Origin: Dehalococcoidales bacterium
Lineage (GTDB): Bacteria; Chloroflexota; Dehalococcoidia; Dehalococcoidales; Fen-1064
Assembly: GCA_030667735.1 (NCBI GenBank)
Contig: DAOUVG010000041.1
Span: forward strand, 1 to 8,952
Direction: 5' to 3'
Length of the DNA stretch: 8,952 nucleotides
In this document: piece by piece, positions 1 through 5,459 of the stretch
Layout: the number at the start of each line of letters is the position of its first letter
Numbering within the stretch: the stretch's first letter is position 1
The notes under the pieces: model-generated
The model's input: only the letters and a program-made list of their open reading frames with translations
The model's database searches: none
What the model was told of the DNA's origin: nothing
Made by a program: the position numbers and the translations under genes

Positions 1-5
1 GAAGG

Positions 6-23
6 AGACTGTGACCACAGTCT
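6..23. repeat. Short perfect inverted repeat
   Basis: The arms AGACTGTG and CACAGTCT (8 bp each) flank a 2-base centre (AC). No T-run follows on either side, so this is not a convincing terminator. It could be an operator-like palindrome or the base of a larger fold-back. No gene can be assigned to it, because the window starts just upstream. Confidence 0.4.
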
Positions 24-45
24 TGCATGGGCAGAAGGCCGAATC

Positions 46-110
46 GAGGGGGACATCCCCTTGCACCCCCGTTCCAAAGGGGTTCCGTCCCTTCTGAGGG
101 ACGCCCCCTC
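46..110. repeat. G/C-rich fold-back repeat
   Basis: The outer arms GAGGGGG (46-52) and CCCCCTC (104-110) are perfect complements. Just inside them, TCCC (56-59) can pair with GGGA (98-101), and an inner CCCC/GGGG pair lies near the centre. The left part, GGGGGACATCCCC (48-60), recurs almost identically at 7248-7261 with one extra A. This suggests a dispersed non-coding repeat family rather than a gene-specific structure. No open frame of note lies here. The 264 bases before the first gene hold this element, two smaller palindromes and a possible promoter. Confidence 0.5.
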
Positions 111-172
111 TTGGACTCCCCTTTTTCATCACCCTGCTAGACTCGATCCGGGATACGTGTTTGCCCCCTGGA

Positions 173-190
173 TTCCAGCCTGCGCTGGAA
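173..190. repeat. Small stem-loop repeat (TTCCAGC/GCTGGAA)
   Basis: This is a perfect 7-bp stem (TTCCAGC, GCTGGAA) with loop CTGC. It sits in the phrase CTGGATTCCAGC...GCTGGAACGAC, which resembles the widespread class of short intergenic palindromes of the form GGATTCC...GGAA(C/T)GAC found in many bacterial genomes. That resemblance is from memory. It lies just upstream of a possible promoter for the gene at 265. Confidence 0.45.
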
Positions 191-195
191 CGACA

Positions 196-224
196 TCAAC
201 ATCCATCATACGTAAAGATATATA
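196..224 (+). promoter_or_regulatory. Possible sigma70-type promoter for the gene at 265
   Basis: TCAACA (196-201) and TATATA (219-224) match 4 of 6 bases each of the -35 and -10 consensus, with a 17-base spacer. They lie in the most A/T-rich part of the upstream region, about 40 bases before the start codon. The match is only moderate, so this is a suggestion. Confidence 0.3.
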
Positions 225-264
225 CGAGACACTACACTAGCAACAACGGAATAGGAGGTGCATC

Positions 265-714
265 ATGGATAAAGATGTCTCTGCGGCACTGGGAGAGTTC
301 TTCTCCGGGCAGAGAAAGCTCAACCAACTCGGCGTAATCCATTCACGGGATTACATCGGTGACATCGGCAGGTACCTCTGCCAGCAGGTCTACGGCATGG
401 AGGTGCCCGGGGGGAGGCCCCAGCCGGGTTACGACGGAATGATAGGTCCTTCCCGGGTTGCGGTCAGGATAAACAACTGCCCGACAGGTACGCCTGTCAG
501 GATTGCCGAGCCCACTGAGTTCGACGAGTTAATCGTCATCCTGGGACCGCACTGCTTCCTGCGGCCGGAGGGTGTCGCCAGCGACTTCATCTTCTACCGG
601 TTCACCCCCGACGAAGCCCGGGAGCGGTTCAAGGCAACCAATGGCGGATACGTCGGCGGGCGGAACGCCTTTGACCGGGGATACGATAAGGCACTGAACC
701 TGGTTTCAGTCTAG
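265..714 (+). CDS. Hypothetical protein, 149 aa (possible diverged PD-(D/E)XK-like fold)
   Basis: I do not firmly recognise this protein. The start is well supported: AGGAGGTG (253-260) lies 4 bases before the ATG. The protein is soluble, with no signal peptide or membrane segment. Residues about 28-70 (RDYIGDIGRYL, then GYDG at 55-58, then RVAVRI) recall small nuclease-like domains in which a helix is followed by G-Y-D and a strand carrying a lysine (DUF6998-like proteins, from memory). Here the expected strand lysine is replaced (RVAVRINN), so if the relationship is real it is probably not an active nuclease. The C-terminal third is Gly/Arg-rich (NGGYVGGRNAFDRGYDKA). Its stop codon overlaps that of the convergent NUDIX gene. 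The function is unknown. Confidence 0.75.
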   Translation: MDKDVSAALGEFFSGQRKLNQLGVIHSRDYIGDIGRYLCQQVYGMEVPGGRPQPGYDGMIGPSRVAVRINNCPTGTPVRIAEPTEFDELIVILGPHCFLRPEGVASDFIFYRFTPDEARERFKATNGGYVGGRNAFDRGYDKALNLVSV

Positions 715-1247
715 CCTCTCTTCCGGTACTCCATGAACACGTACAGCCCGGCGATACTCTTGGCGTCCTCAAGCTCACCTGAGGCCAGGAGCCCCGGTAT
801 GTCCTTCACCGGCACGCGCACCAGGCTGATACCGGCGGTATCCTCGGCGTAGAGTTGACTCGGAGTAAGGTCTGTGACCAGGTAGAGGTAAAGGTACTCC
901 GTGCAGTAGCCCGGTGCCGAGTAGAAGCCTCCCAGCATCTCCACCTTCCCCGGCAGGTAGCCGGTCTCTTCCTGCATTTCGCGGAGCACCGCCGTTTCGG
1001 CATCTTCGCCGGGGTCGATTCCGCCGGCCGGCATCTCGAGGAGTTCCTTCCCGACTGCTTCACGGTACTGCTTCACCAGGAGGATGTTGTCGTTCTCGTC
1101 CACGGCGGCAATAACCACGCAGTCGCTGTGCTCGACGATTTCCCTGGTGCTCTCCCTGCCGTCAGCGGTCTTAACCGTGTCTACGCGCAGCTTCACGGCG
1201 CGACCATCGAAGACAGAGCGGCTGGATAGCGTTTTCTCTTCGGTCAA
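711..1247 (-). CDS. NUDIX hydrolase, ADP-ribose pyrophosphatase type
   Basis: This 178-aa protein is predicted to hydrolyse ADP-ribose, or a related nucleoside diphosphate derivative, to AMP and a sugar phosphate in the cytoplasm. A complete Nudix box is visible at residues 75-97 (G-x5-E-x7-REMQEETGY), including the metal-binding glutamates. A proline at 112 (in SAPG), about 15-16 residues past the box, fits the ADP-ribose pyrophosphatase subgroup (NudF-like). The N-terminal strands (about 13-60) and the V-K-Q-Y-R segment before the box are typical of that group. I chose a TTG start at 1247-1245 because GGAGG lies 6 bases upstream; the nearby ATG at 1260 is out of frame. It is the last gene of the leftward group with NAD kinase and the acetyltransferase, 87 bases after the latter. 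The exact substrate is inferred from motif only. Confidence 0.92.
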   Translation of the reverse strand: MTEEKTLSSRSVFDGRAVKLRVDTVKTADGRESTREIVEHSDCVVIAAVDENDNILLVKQYREAVGKELLEMPAGGIDPGEDAETAVLREMQEETGYLPGKVEMLGGFYSAPGYCTEYLYLYLVTDLTPSQLYAEDTAGISLVRVPVKDIPGLLASGELEDAKSIAGLYVFMEYRKRG

Positions 1248-1276
1248 TTGTGGCCTCCATTTGCCGGACTAAGGCC

Positions 1277-1296
1277 GGTCAGCATCGGTCAGTATC
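1277..1296. repeat. Two-copy tandem 10-mer (GGTCAGYATC)
   Basis: GGTCAGCATC (1277-1286) is followed directly by GGTCAGTATC (1287-1296). They differ at one base and lie in the gap between the acetyltransferase and NUDIX genes. This may be a small slippage duplication. No protein-binding role can be argued from sequence alone. Confidence 0.4.
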
Positions 1297-1313
1297 GAAG
1301 TGGAAAAGACTTT

Positions 1314-1333
1314 TTACCCCTATCGCAGGGTAA
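1314..1333 (-). terminator. Weak terminator-like or attenuator hairpin after the acetyltransferase gene
   Basis: On the minus strand, TTACCC, an 8-base loop and GGGTAA form a 6-bp stem directly after the TAA stop of the acetyltransferase gene. It is followed by AAAGTCTTTTCC. The stem is short and the T-run is broken, so at most it would reduce transcription into the NUDIX gene. I see no clear separate promoter for the NUDIX gene downstream of it. Confidence 0.3.
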
Positions 1334-1334
1334 C

Positions 1335-1811
1335 TTACTCTGCCGCTGCGGGCAAGTCCAGGCTGTAGATAAGGGCTACCTCGCCGCAGTCCGGAAACTT
1401 GGGGCAGTGGTAGCATTCCGTCCAGACCTTGCGCGGCAACTCCATCTTGTCAATCCGGGAGAAACCGAACCTCTCAAAGAAGGCAGGTTTATATGTCAGG
1501 CAGAAAACGGTGGGCAGGCCGATTTCTGCGGCTTCCCTGAGGCAGGATTCCACCAGTAGCGAGCCGACGCCCTGCCTCTGGCCCTCTTCGGTCACTGCTA
1601 CCGATTTTACCTCGGCCAGGTCCGACCACATGACGTGCAGCGCGGCACAGCCAACCATCCGGTCCCCGTGCCCGACCACGAAGTAGTCCCGGATATTCTC
1701 GTATATCTCGCTCAGCGGCCGGGGCAGCATCTCGTCTTTATCGGCGAAGTAGTTTATCAGACGGTGCATCTGCCCGACATCGCTGATAGTGGCTTTCTCT
1801 ACCGGTTCCAT
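1335..1811 (-). CDS. argA: ArgA-type GNAT N-acetyltransferase (probable short N-acetylglutamate synthase)
   Basis: This is a stand-alone 158-aa GNAT acetyltransferase. The acetyl-CoA-binding motif is QRQGVG at residues 78-83, followed by a long helix. The core strands GCAALHVMWSDLAEVKSVAV (54-73) and the FFERFGF segment (111-117) match short amino-acid N-acetyltransferases of the type known in Mycobacterium (ArgA, acetyl-CoA plus glutamate, first step of arginine synthesis). It lacks the amino-acid-kinase domain of classical ArgA. A C-terminal cysteine cluster, C133-x2-C136-x5-C142 (WTECYHCPKFPDC), could bind a metal or act in redox control. The ATG lies one base after the TAG of the NAD kinase gene, so translation is probably coupled. 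Assignment to glutamate rests on family resemblance; another amino-acid or amine substrate is possible. Confidence 0.8.
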   Translation of the reverse strand: MEPVEKATISDVGQMHRLINYFADKDEMLPRPLSEIYENIRDYFVVGHGDRMVGCAALHVMWSDLAEVKSVAVTEEGQRQGVGSLLVESCLREAAEIGLPTVFCLTYKPAFFERFGFSRIDKMELPRKVWTECYHCPKFPDCGEVALIYSLDLPAAAE

Positions 1812-1812
1812 C

Positions 1813-2652
1813 CTAACGTTGCTTTCCTTTCAACCGTTCGTCAAGTGAGCCGAAGAAGGAGGTCCTGGTGTGAATACGCAGAAAGCGGACCGTGTTCTTG
1901 CTGTGTCGCACGTTGACGGTAGTACCGCTGGACAGAGGTGCGGTAATATTGCCGTCCACTGTCAGGGTTACCGAGGGAGCGCTATTGACCCGAAGTTCTA
2001 CTGTCGATGTCGGTGGAAGGACCAGCTTATAGCTGGCGCTGAGGTGAGGCACTATCGGCAGGAGCAGCATCTCCTGTGCCTGGGGGTGGAGGATGGGCCC
2101 GTCTGCTGCCAGTGAATAGCCGGTACTGCCGGTAGCTGTTGAGACAATCACCCCGTCAGCCTTGTAGGTGGTCAGCAGTTCGCCATCGATACTTGCTTCC
2201 ACGTAGATTACGCGGGCTACGGCACCATGCGTAATGACCACGTCGTTCAGGGCGTAGAACCTTTGTGGTCCGGGTGTTTCCCCGGTAGCCGGTACTTCCG
2301 CCTCCAACAGGCACCGTTCGTCAATCCAGCCTTCTCCGGCCAGTAATTGTGTCAGCTTTTCCTCGGCCTCGTCAACGCTGAGTTCGGTCATAAAGCCGAG
2401 GTTGCCCAGGTTGATGCCGGTGATGGGTATCGGCCTGGGGATGACTGCCTGGGCGGCACGGAGTATTGTACCGTCGCCGCCAATGCTGATAATCAGGTCG
2501 GTGCCGTCTACCTGTTTCCTGGCCGTATCACCTTCCCAGGCAGAGCACAGCCAGGCAGACAGGCCTCTGGACTCAAGAGATTCCCCCAGCTCCCTGGCCA
2601 GCTTGCCGGCAGCTTCCTTCAGGGGGTGATAGATAATGCCGATTCTGTTCAT
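1813..2652 (-). CDS. nadK: NAD kinase
   Basis: ATP-dependent NAD kinase makes NADP from NAD in the cytoplasm. The 279-aa protein has the family motifs in order: GGDGT at residues 58-62, N-x2-N-x-GF-x2-E (81-90), the ND pair at 136-137 in ALNDVVI, and TGSTGYSLAADGP (174-186), which forms the nucleotide site. The length is normal. I chose ATG at 2652-2650, giving MNRIGIIYHP, which is the usual N-terminus. The frame can be extended six residues to a TTG at 2670, but that adds no family-like sequence, and neither start has a clear Shine-Dalgarno. A strong promoter candidate lies about 55-80 bases upstream. It is the first gene of the leftward group. Sharing a transcript with an ADP-ribose-type NUDIX enzyme suggests a common theme of nicotinamide nucleotide balance (inference). 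Confidence 0.95.
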   Translation of the reverse strand: MNRIGIIYHPLKEAAGKLARELGESLESRGLSAWLCSAWEGDTARKQVDGTDLIISIGGDGTILRAAQAVIPRPIPITGINLGNLGFMTELSVDEAEEKLTQLLAGEGWIDERCLLEAEVPATGETPGPQRFYALNDVVITHGAVARVIYVEASIDGELLTTYKADGVIVSTATGSTGYSLAADGPILHPQAQEMLLLPIVPHLSASYKLVLPPTSTVELRVNSAPSVTLTVDGNITAPLSSGTTVNVRHSKNTVRFLRIHTRTSFFGSLDERLKGKQR

Positions 2653-2705
2653 AATCGTAACATGCAGCAACAGTGATGGATACAGTCACAGGAGAGGACA
2701 ATAGC

Positions 2706-2734
2706 AGTGTAGCATCGGCCATATGGAGTGTCAA
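2706..2734 (-). promoter_or_regulatory. Sigma70-type promoter for the nadK group
   Basis: On the minus strand, TTGACA (2734-2729, perfect -35) and TACACT (2711-2706, 4 of 6 for -10) are separated by exactly 17 bases. It faces nadK and would start transcription near 2699, giving a leader of roughly 45-50 bases to the ATG. It is the best-looking promoter in the window. Confidence 0.6.
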
Positions 2735-2801
2735 ATTGGGGCGACTGTCAGTCCGGGCCGAAGCTCTGAGTATAACGAAGAGGCAGCGTAGCAGTCTCAC
2801 T

Positions 2802-2830
2802 TTGACTTTACCGGCATTTAGCGCTAATCT
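2802..2830 (+). promoter_or_regulatory. Possible sigma70-type promoter for the PK_C-purE-purB group
   Basis: TTGACT (2802-2807, 5 of 6) and TAATCT (2825-2830, 3 of 6) are separated by 17 bases, in the divergent gap and facing the gene at 2878. An alternative pairing uses TTTACC (2807-2812) with TATCAA (2830-2835), also with 17 bases between. Either would give a short leader. The -10 boxes are weak, so exact placement is uncertain. Confidence 0.35.
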
Positions 2831-2877
2831 ATCAATCTGGGGAGTATACAACTCAAGAAAGGGGGCACAAGGGAAAA

Positions 2878-3441
2878 ATGGAAGGAAAGACAGTCTATTT
2901 TGATAGTCCCGGACCGGGGAATATGGAAGAGACGCTACGCATCGCCAGGGCGCGCGCTGAAGAACTGGGTATCAGGACAATCATCGTTGCTACCACGGTC
3001 GGCGATACGGCGGTGAGGAGTGTTGAAGTCTTCGAGGGGATGAAGGTGATTGCGGTTACTCACGTAGCCGGTATGAAAGAGCCGAATATCCAGGAGTTCA
3101 CCGAAGAGAACCGCCAGAAGGTGGAGAGTAAGGGTGGAATCGTCCTGACGGCGGGCCACGCCTTCACCGGCATCGGCGGGGCAATGCGGAAGAAGTTCCA
3201 GATGTACCTGCTGGGCGACGTTATTGCCAACACGCTGCGCATTTTCGGCCAGGGAATGAAGGTCGTTTGCGAGATTGCACTGATGGCGGCGGATGCCGGA
3301 CTGGTGCGGACTGACGAGGAAATCATCGCCATTGCCGGCAGTGGCCGGGGGGCGGATACGGCCGTGGTGCTCAAGCCGGTCAACACCAGCGATTTCTTTG
3401 ACATGAAGGTCAGCGAGATATTGTGTAAACCCCACTTCTGA
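2878..3441 (+). CDS. Stand-alone pyruvate kinase C-terminal (PK_C, alpha/beta) domain protein
   Basis: This 187-aa protein is made of a single alpha/beta domain like the C-terminal regulatory domain of pyruvate kinase, with no catalytic barrel. Visible features are EETLRIARARAEELGI (18-33), TTVGDTAVRSVE (39-50), VTHVAGMKEP (60-69), MRKKF (102-106) and, near the end, GSGRGADTAVVLKP (153-166). These match free-standing PK_C-like proteins in anaerobic bacteria and archaea, from memory. Their reaction or ligand is not established; in pyruvate kinase this domain binds regulators, so a sensing role is possible (inference). The start has only a G-rich stretch upstream. It heads the plus-strand series and precedes purE by 120 bases. 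Its last three codons and TGA stop lie inside a palindromic repeat, and the frame is the same as that of purE. Confidence 0.85.
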   Translation: MEGKTVYFDSPGPGNMEETLRIARARAEELGIRTIIVATTVGDTAVRSVEVFEGMKVIAVTHVAGMKEPNIQEFTEENRQKVESKGGIVLTAGHAFTGIGGAMRKKFQMYLLGDVIANTLRIFGQGMKVVCEIALMAADAGLVRTDEEIIAIAGSGRGADTAVVLKPVNTSDFFDMKVSEILCKPHF

Positions 3442-3463
3442 GTGGGGCCCCCACTTCTGAGTG
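3430..3463. repeat. Palindromic direct-repeat pair overlapping the PK_C gene stop
   Basis: CCCCACT (3430-3436), loop TCTG and AGTGGGG (3441-3447) form a perfect 7-bp stem-loop. The 15-base unit CCCCACTTCTGAGTG occurs at 3430-3444 and again at 3449-3463, a 19-base period. The TGA stop of the upstream gene (3439-3441) straddles the loop and the right arm. No T-run follows, so it is unlikely to be a terminator. It looks like an inserted intergenic repeat. Confidence 0.6.
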
Positions 3464-3502
3464 AGATCCCGCGCGGCGGCGGAACTCTGCCTGTCATTGA
3501 GA

Positions 3503-3517
3503 AGGGGCGCAGCCCCT
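3503..3517. repeat. GGGGC/GCCCC stem-loop repeat
   Basis: AGGGGC, loop GCA and GCCCCT form a perfect 6-bp hairpin in the PK_C-purE gap. Its form, GAAGGGGC-NNN-GCCCCT, is close to the hairpin at 8602-8624 (TTGAAGGGGC-TTT-GCCCCTTCAA), which points to one dispersed family. Together with the repeat at 3430-3463 it fills most of the 120-base gap before purE. Confidence 0.5.
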
Positions 3518-3561
3518 CTAGAATAATAACTTCCCGGGACACAGAGGGTGAGGTAGATAAG

Positions 3562-4026
3562 ATGCCACATGTCGGAGTAGTCATGGGCTCGAAGTCGGAC
3601 GCCGGGACGGTACAACCGACGCTGGATGCACTGAAAGAACTGGGCATTGACTTCGAGGTGTCCGTAATCTCTGCCCACCGTACCCCGGAAAAGGCCAGAG
3701 AGTACGGGATGTCCGCGCGGGAGCGCGGTATAGAGGTCATTATTGCCGCCGCAGGCAGGGCTGCTCACCTGCCCGGGGTCCTTGCCAGTTGGACAACGCT
3801 ACCCATCATCGGCGTACCGTTGGGCGGTGGCGAGTTGGACGGCATTGACGCCCTTTACTCGATAGTACAGATGCCGGCGGGGATACCGGTGGCCTGTGTT
3901 GCCCTGGGGAGCGCCGGGGCAAAGAACGCCGCCTACCTGGCAGCGGAGATTCTGGGACTGAAGTACGATGAAATACGACAGGCCTACGAGGAATACCGGA
4001 AGGGCTTGCAGGGGGACGGCAAATGA
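3562..4026 (+). CDS. purE: N5-carboxyaminoimidazole ribonucleotide mutase (PurE)
   Basis: PurE converts N5-CAIR to CAIR in de novo purine synthesis. The 154-aa protein shows class-I PurE motifs: GSKSD at residues 9-13, SAHRTPE (37-43) with the conserved histidine H39, AAGRAAHLPGV (63-73), and IVQMPAGIPV followed by GSAGAKNAA (101-124). The ATG at 3562 is chosen because GTGAGGT lies 7 bases upstream and the protein then begins MPHVGVVMGSKSD as is usual. The frame stays open back to 3442, but those 40 codons read through repeats and look non-coding. The gene ends in ATGA shared with purB. No purK is visible in the window; class-I enzymes normally need PurK to supply N5-CAIR, so that gene should lie elsewhere. 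Confidence 0.96.
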   Translation: MPHVGVVMGSKSDAGTVQPTLDALKELGIDFEVSVISAHRTPEKAREYGMSARERGIEVIIAAAGRAAHLPGVLASWTTLPIIGVPLGGGELDGIDALYSIVQMPAGIPVACVALGSAGAKNAAYLAAEILGLKYDEIRQAYEEYRKGLQGDGK

Positions 4027-5378
4027 TTGAGCGCTATTCCCTCCCCGAGATGAAGAGAGTCTGGTCGGACGAAAACAAGTTTGCCCGGTGGCTGGAGGTG
4101 GAAATCGCTGCCTGTGAGGCCTGGGCGGAGTTGGGCGTCATTCCCCGTAGTGACGTCCCCAAGATAAAGATGGCCCGGCTCAATCTGAAGCGGATGGAGG
4201 AGATTCTCCAGGAGACTCACCATGACATGACGGCCTTCCTCGGCGCCGTGTCCGAGAGCCTCGGTCCCGAGTCCCGCTACATTCACCTGGGTATGACCTC
4301 TTCGGACGTGATAGATACCGCCCTCAGCCTTCAGCTTGTCGAGGCAACGGACCTGTTAGCTGGAGACATCAAGGAGTTGATTGCTGTCCTGGCGGAGAAG
4401 GCCATACGGTACAAGTACACTCCGATAACCGGCCGCACTCATGGTGTCCATGCCGAACCGACCTCCTTTGGTTTGAAGATGGCACTGTGGGTCGAGGAGA
4501 TGAACCGTAACCGGCTGCGGCTCAATGAAGCAAAAAAGGCAATAGCGGTGGGCAAAATATCAGGGGCGGTGGGTACCTATGCCACCTTGTCCCCCGAGCT
4601 TGAGGAGAAAGCCTGCGCCCGGCTGGGCCTGACGGCGGCGCCGGCATCCAACCAGGTCCTGCAGCGCGACCGCCACGCCCAGTTCGTGACCACCCTGGCC
4701 ATAGTCGCCAGTTCACTGGAGAAATTCGCCACCGAAATCAGGCACCTGCAACGCACCGAGGTGAGAGAGGTGGAAGAGCCTTTTGCCGCCGGGCAGACCG
4801 GTTCCTCGGCGATGCCCCATAAACGAAATCCGGAGCTGTGTGAGCGGGTTTGCGGGCTGGCGCGACTGGTACGGGGATATGCATTAACTTCAATGGAGAA
4901 TATAGCTTTGTGGCACGAGCGTGACATCAGCCACTCCTCCACGGAGAGGATTACCCTGCCTGATGCCTGTCTGGTGCTCGATTACATGCTGACGATATTC
5001 ACCGGCGTAATGCAGGACCTTAAGGTCTACCCCCAGCGCATGAAGCGGAATATGGACCTCACCAGGGGCTTGGTCTTCTCCCAGCGGGTCATGCTGGCTC
5101 TGATTGATAAGGGGCTGGCGCGGCAGGAGGCCTACAAAATTGTGCAGCGGAATGCCATGAAGTCATGGAAGGGAGGCAGGAACTTCCTCAAGCTGCTCAG
5201 GGCCGACCCCGAAGTCATCGCGGTGCTGCCCTCCGAGGAACTGGAATCGCTGTTTGACGTGCAGTACTACCTGCGCTACGTGGACGAAGTCTTCGAGAGG
5301 CTGGGCCTGACCGAAATCCAGTGGAAAGAGAGAACCGGTAGAACGGATTCCGGCGGACTGGCTCCGCGGGCGGTATGA
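4023..5378 (+). CDS. purB: Adenylosuccinate lyase
   Basis: PurB releases fumarate from SAICAR and from adenylosuccinate, serving both IMP and AMP synthesis. The 451-aa protein belongs to the fumarase/aspartase superfamily. Conserved histidines are seen in HHDMTAF (H67), YIHLGMTSSDV (H88) and TGRTHGVHAEP (H140), matching the known active-site histidines of bacterial PurB. The superfamily signature GSSAMPHKRNPE (260-271) carries the catalytic serine in its flexible loop. The mainly helical remainder and the length are typical. The last dozen residues (RTGRTDSGGLAPRAV) look like an unconserved tail. Its ATG overlaps the purE stop by four bases, so the two are coupled. A palindromic repeat begins three bases after its TGA. 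Confidence 0.97.
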   Translation: MIERYSLPEMKRVWSDENKFARWLEVEIAACEAWAELGVIPRSDVPKIKMARLNLKRMEEILQETHHDMTAFLGAVSESLGPESRYIHLGMTSSDVIDTALSLQLVEATDLLAGDIKELIAVLAEKAIRYKYTPITGRTHGVHAEPTSFGLKMALWVEEMNRNRLRLNEAKKAIAVGKISGAVGTYATLSPELEEKACARLGLTAAPASNQVLQRDRHAQFVTTLAIVASSLEKFATEIRHLQRTEVREVEEPFAAGQTGSSAMPHKRNPELCERVCGLARLVRGYALTSMENIALWHERDISHSSTERITLPDACLVLDYMLTIFTGVMQDLKVYPQRMKRNMDLTRGLVFSQRVMLALIDKGLARQEAYKIVQRNAMKSWKGGRNFLKLLRADPEVIAVLPSEELESLFDVQYYLRYVDEVFERLGLTEIQWKERTGRTDSGGLAPRAV

Positions 5379-5380
5379 GC

Positions 5381-5415
5381 GCCATAGGGTAGACCCTATG
5401 GCGGGCCCTATGGCG
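5381..5415. repeat. Palindrome with tandem CCCTATGGCG units after purB
   Basis: GCCATAGGGT (5381-5390), a 2-base centre AG and ACCCTATGGC (5393-5402) form a perfect 10-bp inverted repeat. CCCTATGGCG occurs at 5394-5403 and again at 5406-5415, followed by the small palindrome TGGCGCGCCA (5411-5420). No T-run follows, so it is not a standard terminator. It lies in the 81-base purB-hydrolase gap. Confidence 0.55.
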
Positions 5416-5459
5416 CGCCACATGGCGGGAATAACAATCTGAGAAACAGCCGAAAGACC

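Noticed and set aside
3439..3441. Selenocysteine (TGA) recoding in the PK_C gene
   Set aside because: The family has no selenocysteine at its end, the conserved domain is already complete, and the hairpin contains the TGA rather than following it in the bacterial manner.
3430..3463. CRISPR-like array from two direct repeats
   Set aside because: There are only two copies with a 4-base gap and no spacers or cas genes. It is a palindromic intergenic repeat.
3442..3561. N-terminal extension of PurE by 40 residues from a GTG just after the PK_C stop
   Set aside because: The stretch is repeat sequence, PurE normally begins at the MPHVGVVMGS-like segment, and a good ribosome-binding site precedes the ATG at 3562.
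2935..3768. Long open frame on the minus strand across the PK_C and purE genes
   Set aside because: It lies opposite two strongly supported genes, has a low-complexity composition, resembles no protein family and crosses the repeats. It is a shadow of the coding strand.
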